Shown here: positions 1 to 7,058 of the stretch, piece by piece
Numbering within the stretch: the first letter of the stretch is position 1
Layout: each line of letters begins with the position of its first letter
Notes under the pieces: generated by a model
Databases searched by the model: none
Seen by the model: only the letters and a program-made list of their open reading frames with translations
What the model was told of the DNA's origin: nothing
Position numbers and translations under genes: made by a program
Source: Candidatus Latescibacterota bacterium
GTDB lineage: Bacteria; Latescibacterota; UBA2968
NCBI GenBank assembly: GCA_022823725.1
Contig: JAJEHL010000005.1
Location: 42,648-106,647 of the forward strand
Reading direction: 5' to 3'
Length of the DNA: 64,000 nt

Positions 1-645
1 TGGCCGATAGGGCTTTCATCGCTACAATACGAAAATGAGGCTCTGCGCGATCAGAACTTGCGCCTTTCCCTCGAATTGCTCAAACTCAGAGAGGCTCAAC
101 TTGAAAATGCACGCCTCCATGCCTTGTTGCATTTCAAGTCGCAGCAGGCGGCTGAAAAATCTTATATCGTTGCGCGGGTGATTGCACGCAATCCCGCGAG
201 AATTGCAAATACGATATTGATTGATGCCGGTGCAGATGAGGGGATACAGGCCCGCATGCCTGTTGTGACTGCGGATGGATTAGTGGGGCGTATCATGGAA
301 GTACACGGATATACTGCTATTGTGCAGTTGCTCATAGATCACAACTGTCGGGTCAGTGCCGTGGTGCAGCGACACAGTCGTGTAAGCGGTATTGTGTCTT
401 TCGAGGATGGCACATTCTATTTGAAAAATGTGTCGCTTCGGGGGGATATTAAAGTCGGTGATCTGATCGTATCGTCCGGTTTGGGCGAACTGTTTCCAAA
501 AGGGCTTTATGTGGGGCAGGTCGTCAAAGTAGGGGACGATGAAGCACAGGGTTTATTTAAAGAAATCATTTTGGTGCCGGGCGTAAATTTCTATAATTTG
601 GAAGAAGTCTTTGTGCTAAAGACCTCTTCGCAGATTAATAATTAA
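1..645 (+). CDS. mreC: Rod-shape-determining protein MreC (5' end cut off by window)
   Basis: MreC is a bitopic inner-membrane protein whose periplasmic part scaffolds the elongasome (MreB, MreD, RodA, PBP2). The reading frame is open from base 1, so the true start and the membrane anchor lie upstream. The first ~45 residues seen are a heptad-rich coiled coil (ENEALRDQNL and on). They are followed by the two beta-barrel subdomains of MreC, with conserved stretches such as DAGADEGI, GLVGRI and VSSGLGELFPKGL. The TTG at base 58 lies inside the coiled coil and is not a credible start. The stop is at 643-645, three bases before the convergent neighbour ends. mreB would be expected upstream and mreD often follows, but mreD is absent here. 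Confidence 0.93.
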   Translation, partial: WPIGLSSLQYENEALRDQNLRLSLELLKLREAQLENARLHALLHFKSQQAAEKSYIVARVIARNPARIANTILIDAGADEGIQARMPVVTADGLVGRIMEVHGYTAIVQLLIDHNCRVSAVVQRHSRVSGIVSFEDGTFYLKNVSLRGDIKVGDLIVSSGLGELFPKGLYVGQVVKVGDDEAQGLFKEIILVPGVNFYNLEEVFVLKTSSQINN

Positions 646-648
646 AGG

Positions 649-2127
649 TCATAATTGAATTGATTTTTTGAGTTCCCTGAGGGCAGTGCCTTCAGGGGAT
701 TTTTTGTAGTAGGTATCCAGAGGGAAGCATCCCGATATCATGCCATTTCGGGGGGCTGTGGTGCAGTCGCTAAAGGTCCGGCAGAGTTTGCGTTTGGACG
801 TTTCGCCCTTTTGAAGCACATCTACGGGCAAGTCGGGATAGGATAGTACCATGCGCCCCAGACCGATAAAATCTACCTTGCCATCGCGCACGAGCGTTTG
901 GGCAACATGGGGCAAAAATTCTTGAAGATAGGAATAAGCCGTGCCGACGATGAGCAAATCGGAAAATTCTTTTTTGATTTGCGCCGTAATACTAACTTGA
1001 CGTGCAACGCCCACAAGTGGATCTTCGGGAGGTTGATAGCCATCAGAAGGGGGGAAATAAGCAGGCCGCTGAATGTGGGGGTTGTAGTAAGGACTGCCTG
1101 CTGAGAGGTTGACAAGCACAATATCCAGTTCGCGCAGCAATTCGAGAAAACGACAGGTTTCGGAGATATTGGCGGCGATGGGATTGTCTTCATCAATGCC
1201 AAAGCCGTATTTATAGGGCAGGCATTCGGAAAAATCTTCGGGAATGCCGGGTCCGAGTTTTTTGCCTTCGGATTGTTCGGGATCGGGATAAAAAGGCACA
1301 AAATCGAATGCGCTGAGGCGCACGCCTATTTTGAGACCAGGACAATCGGTGCGAATGCCCGCGACGATTTCGCGAAGAAATCGGGTTCGGTTTTCAAATG
1401 AGCCGCCATAAGGTCCCGGTCGAGTAAAAGCGCTTAAAAATTCGTGCCCGATATAACCGTGACAGTGTTTGACATCGACAAACTGATATCCGAGGTCATA
1501 CGCCATGCGTGCAGCACTGCAATAGTCGTCAATCAGGCTTTTGATTTCGCTATCGGAAAGCACGGGATCGTCAGAGTCGATGCCAAATTTGCTGTCGAGA
1601 ATCGGATGGCGATACACAATGCGGGGTTCGAGTTTGATTTTATCATTGGGTCTGCAAAAACGGCCCGAGTGGGTCAGTTGAAGGCCGATGAGCAGGTCAT
1701 CGGTGCTGCCGATGTGTTCCCGGTGTGCCGATAGGAGTTCTTCGCGGAGTTTGCCCAGGCCGACTTTGGTATGTTCGGCAGCAAAGAGTTGATTGGGATT
1801 TGCGCGTCCTTCGTGGCGCACTGCAACGGCTTCGCCGCCCCATATTAATTTTGCACCACTAAGGCCAAAGTTGTGCCATCTCCGGAGGGTATATTCCGAG
1901 GGATTGCCATCGTTTTCGCCGTCCCAGCCCTCCATGGGGTGGATGCAAAAGCGATTGCCAATGCGAAAGCCCTGACACGCGCTTGTTTGGGCAAGTGGAG
2001 ATTCTGGTGCTTTGAGAATTTCGTCATCGCAGGGAAGGTCAATCCCCAGACTGTTGACATGTGCTTTGAATGATTCGACGGTTTTGTGATGTCCGATGCG
2101 CTGGTATTTTGCCAGAGGCATTGGCAC
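649..2127 (-). CDS. Old-yellow-enzyme family NADH:flavin oxidoreductase
   Basis: FMN-dependent TIM-barrel oxidoreductase of 492 residues, probably cytosolic. Family signatures are GLQLTHSGR (strand/flavin loop), VDVKHCHGY with the His pair that binds the substrate carbonyl, [17 protein letters not shown], and the C-terminal [11 protein letters not shown] phosphate-binding region. A Cys-rich tail (KLCRTFSDC, then SGC) resembles the Fe-S site of the 2,4-dienoyl-CoA reductase branch. The C-terminal FAD/NAD domains of that branch are absent, so this is a stand-alone barrel with a long N-terminal extension of ~50 residues. The substrate cannot be inferred. The gene converges on mreC with only 3 bp between stops and is divergent from the 2-hydroxyacid dehydrogenase. 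Confidence 0.88.
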   Translation of the reverse strand: MPMPLAKYQRIGHHKTVESFKAHVNSLGIDLPCDDEILKAPESPLAQTSACQGFRIGNRFCIHPMEGWDGENDGNPSEYTLRRWHNFGLSGAKLIWGGEAVAVRHEGRANPNQLFAAEHTKVGLGKLREELLSAHREHIGSTDDLLIGLQLTHSGRFCRPNDKIKLEPRIVYRHPILDSKFGIDSDDPVLSDSEIKSLIDDYCSAARMAYDLGYQFVDVKHCHGYIGHEFLSAFTRPGPYGGSFENRTRFLREIVAGIRTDCPGLKIGVRLSAFDFVPFYPDPEQSEGKKLGPGIPEDFSECLPYKYGFGIDEDNPIAANISETCRFLELLRELDIVLVNLSAGSPYYNPHIQRPAYFPPSDGYQPPEDPLVGVARQVSITAQIKKEFSDLLIVGTAYSYLQEFLPHVAQTLVRDGKVDFIGLGRMVLSYPDLPVDVLQKGETSKRKLCRTFSDCTTAPRNGMISGCFPLDTYYKKSPEGTALRELKKSIQL

Positions 2128-2220
2128 TCCTTGGGCGAAATGGTTTGCATTATATGCCTTAGAAAGCTATGAATATACCAAAGGATGTTTTGGGAAGCAA
2201 TGTTTCTGAAAGGAGTCACT

Positions 2221-3189
2221 ATGGCAGTAGAGAATTATGTCCAGATTGTCGTGCCTGGCGATGAGCCGGTACAGATTGCGGGATCACCCCATCTCGAACG
2301 ATTGACAAGTTATGGCGATGTGACGCTTTACGATACGCGGCCTGCGTCATCAGAAGAGAAGATCGAACGGGTAAAAGACGCCGATGTGATTATGAACACG
2401 CGCGGTGCTGTGACGTGGGGCGAGCAAGAGTTTAGCCAATTGCCAAAGTTGAAAATGATTACGACGTGTTCTATTGGCACAGATATGTTCGATCTGGCGG
2501 CTGCAAAAAAACATGGGATTGTGATATGCAACCAGCCGGGCAGAACAGCACCGGTTGTGGCAGAGCACATGTTTGGCCTGATGTTCGCCGTTGCAAAACG
2601 CGCGGCATATTTAACCACAGAGATGAAAAAGGGGAACTGGCCCCGGCGAGATAATGTGATGCTTCAGGGCAAGACTCTGGGGATTATTGGCGCGGGCAAT
2701 ATTGGTGCTGAGATGGCGCGACTCGCCCGAGCGATTGGGATGGAGGTGATTGCGTGGACATTTCATCCGTCATCTGAACGGGCGGAAAAACTCGGTGTGC
2801 GATTTGTCGAGTTAGATACACTGCTCGAAACTTCTGATGTCGTCAGTCTGCACGTGGCGTTGACAGATGATACTCAGGGGATGATCGGTAAAGCCGAATT
2901 GGAAAAGATGAAAGCAGATGCGCTATTGCTGAATGGCGCACGCGGCGCAGTGGTTGATACGCCCGCACTGGTCAATGCGTTAAACAGTGGGTATATCGGC
3001 GGAGCGGGTATTGATGTGTACGAGGAAGAACCGACACCGCCCGATCATCCCCTTTTTGCGTGTGAACAGGTGGTGCTTACGCCGCACTGTGCAGACATGA
3101 CGCCCGAAGGTGTCGATCTGCTCAATAGCGGTGCTGTGGAGAATGTGATCGCATTTTTGGAGGGGCGGACGCAAAATGCGGTGACTTAA
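2221..3189 (+). CDS. D-2-hydroxyacid dehydrogenase (NAD-dependent)
   Basis: 322-residue member of the D-isomer-specific 2-hydroxyacid dehydrogenase family, which interconverts 2-hydroxyacids and 2-ketoacids with NAD(P). The Rossmann motif GAGNIG lies at ~157-162. The catalytic triad is readable as Arg241 (NGARGAVVD), Glu270 (VYEEEP) and His289 (TPHCADM). An upstream in-frame ATG exists at 2185, but the ATG at 2221 follows an AAAGGAG ribosome binding site and begins at the expected N-terminus, so I use it. The exact substrate (glycerate, phosphoglycerate or other) is not determined. The 3' end is followed at once by a dispersed repeat. Confidence 0.9.
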   Translation: MAVENYVQIVVPGDEPVQIAGSPHLERLTSYGDVTLYDTRPASSEEKIERVKDADVIMNTRGAVTWGEQEFSQLPKLKMITTCSIGTDMFDLAAAKKHGIVICNQPGRTAPVVAEHMFGLMFAVAKRAAYLTTEMKKGNWPRRDNVMLQGKTLGIIGAGNIGAEMARLARAIGMEVIAWTFHPSSERAEKLGVRFVELDTLLETSDVVSLHVALTDDTQGMIGKAELEKMKADALLLNGARGAVVDTPALVNALNSGYIGGAGIDVYEEEPTPPDHPLFACEQVVLTPHCADMTPEGVDLLNSGAVENVIAFLEGRTQNAVT

Positions 3190-3192
3190 AAG

Positions 3193-3228
3193 TATCCGCA
3201 GATGAACGCAGATGGGCGCGGATGGACA
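3193..3228 (+). repeat. Dispersed intergenic repeat (CGCAGATG-type), copy 1
   Basis: The unit TATCCGCAGATGAACGCAG is followed by further GATG units, giving a run built from short CGCAGATG/GCGGATG words. Related copies lie at 19127-19145 (inverse orientation), 53399-53449 and 63847-63871, with a degenerate copy near 47627. All are between genes, mostly just after a stop codon. This copy sits between two convergent genes. Confidence 0.7.
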
Positions 3229-3251
3229 TGGTGCTTATTGAACCTGTCGCA

Positions 3252-4337
3252 TTATTTCGCTTCTATATACCCCTCTCGGGTCAAGAGTTCGGCCATCAGG
3301 ACAGCCCCCCCTGCTGCACCGCGTACAGTATTGTGACTGAGGGCGATGAATTTGTAATCGAAGAGATTGTCTTGGCGCAAGCGGCCGAGCGCGATGCCCA
3401 TGCCATTTTCCGCATCGCGGTCTAAGCGCGTCTGCGGACGGTCATCGCCTTTGATGTACGCGAGAAATGTTTTGGGCGAGGAGGGCAGTCCTGTAGCTCG
3501 GCGGTCGCCTTCAAAGGCTTGCCAGCGCAAGAGGATATCTTCAACTGTGGGTTTTTTGTCAAAGGATACAGATACGGCTGCCATGTGACCATCTGTGACG
3601 GGAACTCGAACGCATTGGGCTGAAATGATTGGACTGCGCCTGGGCACAATTTCATCTTTGACAATTTTGCCCCAGATTTTGTGGGGTTCGTTTTCGCTTT
3701 TGTCTTCTTCGCCACCGATATAAGGGATGACGTTATCTGTCATTTCTGGCCATGTTTCAAAGGTTTTTCCCGCACCGGAAATGGCCTGATATGTGCATAT
3801 AGAGGCACTCGAAGGCCCAAACTCTGACAATGCGTGAAAAGCCGGTACATAAGGCTGAATAGAGCAATTGGGTTTTACGGCAATAAAACCGCGTTGGGCA
3901 CCCAGACGTTTGCGCTGCTCCGGAATGATTTCTGCGTGCTCTGGATTGATTTCTGGCATAAGAATGGGCACGTCGGGGGTCCAGCGGTGCGCCGAATTAT
4001 TGGAGATGACCGGGGTTTCGGCTTTTGCATAAGCTTCTTCAAGTTTGAAAATCTCTTCTTTTTCCATGTCGAGCGCGCAACAGACGAAATCGACTTGTGA
4101 TGCGATCGCGTCAATCTCGCGCACATCTTGCACGACGAGATCGGACACCGTTGCGGGAATGGGTAGATCGCATTGCGCCCATCGGCCTTTTACGGCTTCT
4201 CGATAGGTTTTGCCAGCAGAGCGCGGACTGGCAGCAACGACGGTGATTTCGTACCAGGGATGATCGGCGAGCAATGTGACAAAGCGCTGCCCGACCATGC
4301 CGGTTGCGCCGAGAACTCCTACTTTGAGTCTGGACAT
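3252..4337 (-). CDS. asd: Aspartate-semialdehyde dehydrogenase
   Basis: Catalyses NADPH-dependent reduction of aspartyl phosphate to aspartate semialdehyde, the branch point to lysine/diaminopimelate, threonine and methionine. The 361-residue protein has the nucleotide-binding GATGMVGQRF at the N-terminus, the acyl-enzyme Cys158 in VKPNCSIQ and the catalytic His251 in PVTDGHMAAV. These features and the length fit the archaeal/fungal-type Asd branch. The frame is open back to 4442, but that extension would run into the riboswitch and terminator. The ATG at 4335-4337 is preceded by AAAGGAAA and starts at the Rossmann strand. Expression is almost certainly controlled by the lysine riboswitch at 4423-4602. 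Confidence 0.95.
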   Translation of the reverse strand: MSRLKVGVLGATGMVGQRFVTLLADHPWYEITVVAASPRSAGKTYREAVKGRWAQCDLPIPATVSDLVVQDVREIDAIASQVDFVCCALDMEKEEIFKLEEAYAKAETPVISNNSAHRWTPDVPILMPEINPEHAEIIPEQRKRLGAQRGFIAVKPNCSIQPYVPAFHALSEFGPSSASICTYQAISGAGKTFETWPEMTDNVIPYIGGEEDKSENEPHKIWGKIVKDEIVPRRSPIISAQCVRVPVTDGHMAAVSVSFDKKPTVEDILLRWQAFEGDRRATGLPSSPKTFLAYIKGDDRPQTRLDRDAENGMGIALGRLRQDNLFDYKFIALSHNTVRGAAGGAVLMAELLTREGYIEAK

Positions 4338-4361
4338 CGATTTTTCCTTTCTGCGGATTTG

Positions 4362-4406
4362 AAAATAAAAAAACAGCCGGTTGCCAGAGTAGAAGCATGC
4401 CGACTG
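4362..4406 (-). terminator. Intrinsic terminator of the lysine riboswitch expression platform
   Basis: On the minus strand CAGTCGG pairs with CCGGCTG (one G-U pair), followed directly by TTTTTTATTTT. It lies between the aptamer and asd, where a transcription-terminating expression platform is expected when lysine is bound. Confidence 0.8.
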
Positions 4407-4422
4407 CATATAGCAGAGACTG

Positions 4423-4602
4423 CCCACAAGAGAGTGCTCCACGGGATCGTTTCCCGTGACAGTTCAGCAGATGTTATCTGCTGCCCCAGCTAAATGCCTT
4501 GCGGAGGGCATTTGGCTTCGGCATCTCAACCCTTTCATCTGGCCTGTAGATCCGCTTTTTTATGTCAGATTACTGATGATGAGATGCGCCTCTACTCTTG
4601 GA
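4423..4602 (-). promoter_or_regulatory. Lysine riboswitch (L-box) upstream of asd
   Basis: Reading the minus strand from 4602, the P1 strand CAAGAG (4600-4595) is followed by the conserved AGAGGCGC junction. Then come GATGAAAGGG, the signature GCCGAAGCC, a hairpin closed by AAATGCC/GGCATTT, GCTGGGGC, a hairpin CAGCAGATaacATCTGCTG, and a hairpin CACGGGaaacgatCCCGTG. The 3' part GGAGCACTCTCTTG closes P1 with CTCTTG. Order and spacing match the lysine aptamer. With the downstream terminator this forms a feedback switch: lysine binding should stop transcription into asd. No gene is seen between this element and the sulfatase-like gene starting at 4745. Confidence 0.9.
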
Positions 4603-4744
4603 GGGAAGAAACTTCACATATTCTTTATTTTTTGTCAACCTGAAAATGGAATATGCCGCTGATATTGACAGGCAAAGAATCTCAGATTATCATAATGGGA
4701 TGGGGATAGATCAATCCATGTTTGCATCACACAAGGAGAATTTT

Positions 4745-6151
4745 ATGAATATGGTGGTGATTTGTTGCGATACGTTTCGCGCAGATATTGTTGGATCGAA
4801 TAAAAAACTGAGTCATGTTAAAACCCCTCATTTGGATCAATTGGCTTCTGATGGCTTGACTTTTGATCGCTGTTTTGCTGAGGGTTTGCCGACAATTCCT
4901 TTTCGGCGGTGTGTGTTTACGGGTATTCCGTCTTTTCCCTGGCGGTTCGATACGCCAAATGAAGGATTACAGCCGGCAGGCTCTGGCTGGCATCCAATTC
5001 CGCCAGATCAGGATACGCTCGCGGAACGCCTGCACGATGCGGGTTATGTTACGGGTCTGGTCGCAGATACCTATCACATGTTTAAGCCGACGCAGAATTT
5101 CACGCGGGGTTTTTTGTCGTGGCGATTTATTCGCGGTCAAGAACAAGATGGATATCGCTCGGGGCCGCTGTCGCGTATCGATCTGGCAGCGCATGTGCGG
5201 GATGGAGATGCAGATCCCAGGAAACATGGGGTAATGGTTCAGTATTTGCTCAATATGCTGGATCGGCAGGAGGGCGAAGAGAATTATCTCGCTGCTCAAG
5301 TGTTCCGCGAGGCATCGCAGTGGGTGGAGGACAATAGGAGCAACAAGCCGTTTTTCCTGTGGATTGACAGCTTTAGTCCACACGAGTTATGGGATCCACC
5401 CAGGCAGTATGCCGATGCTTATTTTTCTGATCCTTCGGTGAAGGATTATATCCACCATAGAGTCTTACCCCTGAGCGAGGCGACAGATGCGGAAATCGAG
5501 CGCACAAAAGCATTGTATATGGGCTATGTTACGTTTGTAGATCGCTGGATTGGGCATTTGCTGGAAACGATTGACCGCTTGAATTTGCAGGACGATACTG
5601 TGGTGATGTTTATATCCGATCACGGCACGCAATTGATGGATAGGGGGCGGTTTGGCAAGGGCGGTGACGCGCTATTTCCATTTAATACGCAGATCAATTG
5701 GATCGTTCGCCATCCGGATGGGCCGCGCGGACAACACGCAGATATCTGGACACAGAATCAGGATATTACGCCGACGATTCTCAATATGCTGGGCGTTGAC
5801 TATGAAGATATGGATGGGGCAGATGCCTGGGCAAGTGCAACGGGGGCGTGTGAACCGGCTCGGGATTACATCACAACGGGATGGGCAACGAGTTTTAATG
5901 TGCGGGATGATCGCTACAGCGTACACATGGATGTGGGGACAAGGTCTCCTGAGGCTACGGTTTACGATTTGAGTGTGGATGCTGATGAGGAAAATCCTCT
6001 GACCGATCCGCCACGCGAGGTCGTCGCGCAGGCATTGGAACGGGCGCGTGCTGTGATTGGTGATTTTCCCGATGTGTTCAGCGCGTACAAACAAAGACAC
6101 GCGGCACGGGCGATGCAGACGTTTATGAATAAGTATAATCTGGGTACATAA
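4745..6151 (+). CDS. Sulfatase-fold hydrolase with Thr at the nucleophile position
   Basis: 468-residue alkaline-phosphatase-superfamily protein of the sulfatase type. Metal-site elements are present: the N-terminal strand ending in CDTFRAD, a central DSFSPHE and FISDHGTQL. The sulfatase signature C/S-x-P-S-R aligns to T50-I-P-F-R54, with the TG element at the normal distance (R+5), so the residue that would become formylglycine is Thr. The paralogue at 44237-45640 has the same change. No signal peptide is visible, so it is probably cytosolic. The ATG at 4745 has AAGGAG upstream; the frame is open to 4598 but that part is not sulfatase-like. A glaH-like gene follows after 10 bp, probably co-transcribed. 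It may be a phosphodiesterase or phosphonate monoesterase rather than a sulfatase. Confidence 0.8.
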   Translation: MNMVVICCDTFRADIVGSNKKLSHVKTPHLDQLASDGLTFDRCFAEGLPTIPFRRCVFTGIPSFPWRFDTPNEGLQPAGSGWHPIPPDQDTLAERLHDAGYVTGLVADTYHMFKPTQNFTRGFLSWRFIRGQEQDGYRSGPLSRIDLAAHVRDGDADPRKHGVMVQYLLNMLDRQEGEENYLAAQVFREASQWVEDNRSNKPFFLWIDSFSPHELWDPPRQYADAYFSDPSVKDYIHHRVLPLSEATDAEIERTKALYMGYVTFVDRWIGHLLETIDRLNLQDDTVVMFISDHGTQLMDRGRFGKGGDALFPFNTQINWIVRHPDGPRGQHADIWTQNQDITPTILNMLGVDYEDMDGADAWASATGACEPARDYITTGWATSFNVRDDRYSVHMDVGTRSPEATVYDLSVDADEENPLTDPPREVVAQALERARAVIGDFPDVFSAYKQRHAARAMQTFMNKYNLGT

Positions 6152-6161
6152 GGGGCTGGAC

Positions 6162-7058
6162 TTGAACTACACCGTTGAACAACATCCCGACCACCACCGG
6201 CTGCATCACATCACAATCGATGCCGATGCCGCAGCGGCTTATGTGCGCGAGGTGGCAGATCTTTCAGAACAGCGATTGACTTATGTGCCATATCTGCGAT
6301 TGATCGCCGCCGATTGTCTCCAAAATATCGTCGGTGGCGATTTTGCCGAGTGCCTCAATAGCATTGTTAGAGACCGCGCAACCGGGGGTTTTACTATATC
6401 TGTTGAGGGTGGGTTTGAGACGATGGATCAGCGGGTTGCTTTTGGGACGGCTGTTTCGCATGCGATCGGGATTCCCAATTTTGACGATATGACGGGGAAT
6501 TATTACGCCTGTTTTGAGGTGAAGGATACGGATAGTAGCGATTCGTATTTGAGACAGGCATATCGTCTGTTCACGCTCCATACCGATGGCACGTATGTCC
6601 GCGAGCGCACGGACTGGATTTTGATGATGAAGATGGCGGAGCACGATGCGGTGGGGGGGGAGTCGCGGCTGTTGCATCTAGATGATTGGGAGGCATTAGA
6701 GCACTTTGCCAGCCATCCGTTGGCTTCTTTGCCTCTGGTGTATCAGTCGCCGCCGAGTAAGAATTATCCCGTTGTGATTGAAAAAACGACGTTCTACGAA
6801 CAAGATGGCAAGGCGTGTGTGTGTTTTATCGATCAGTTTGTCTATCCTGAGACCATTGAACAGGGGCGATATCTGCGCGATCTGTCCGATTCGATGGAAG
6901 CGTCGCAGGGGGTGGTGTCGCTGCCCTTGCCGCCCGATCATCTCGTGGTGCTCAACAACCATTTCTGGCTGCACGGCCGCGAGGCATTTGAGAAAAATCC
7001 CGAGCTCTATCGCTTGTTGATGCGTCAAAGGGGATATTTCAGGAAGGAAAATGCTTAA
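6162..7058 (+). CDS. glaH: Glutarate 2-hydroxylase-like Fe(II)/2-oxoglutarate dioxygenase (CsiD/GlaH family)
   Basis: CsiD/GlaH hydroxylates glutarate to L-2-hydroxyglutarate in lysine/5-aminovalerate catabolism. Much of the 298-residue sequence follows the family: NFDDMTGNYYACFEVK, DSSDSYLRQAYR, GGESRLLHLDDWE, and the C-terminal LMRQRGYF. Iron ligands are visible as His140-x-Asp142 (LHTDGTYV) and His271 (WLHGRE). The start is a TTG at 6162 with AGGGG shortly upstream; it is used because no ATG precedes the first conserved block. The partners lhgO, gabT and gabD are not in this window, so the true substrate could differ. The stop overlaps that of the opposite-strand gene by 4 bp. Confidence 0.87.
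   Translation: MNYTVEQHPDHHRLHHITIDADAAAAYVREVADLSEQRLTYVPYLRLIAADCLQNIVGGDFAECLNSIVRDRATGGFTISVEGGFETMDQRVAFGTAVSHAIGIPNFDDMTGNYYACFEVKDTDSSDSYLRQAYRLFTLHTDGTYVRERTDWILMMKMAEHDAVGGESRLLHLDDWEALEHFASHPLASLPLVYQSPPSKNYPVVIEKTTFYEQDGKACVCFIDQFVYPETIEQGRYLRDLSDSMEASQGVVSLPLPPDHLVVLNNHFWLHGREAFEKNPELYRLLMRQRGYFRKENA

Noticed and set aside
4338..4442. N-terminal extension of asd to the ATG at 4442
   Set aside because: It would translate the riboswitch terminator and the 3' end of the aptamer; the ATG at 4337 has a ribosome binding site and starts at the family N-terminus.
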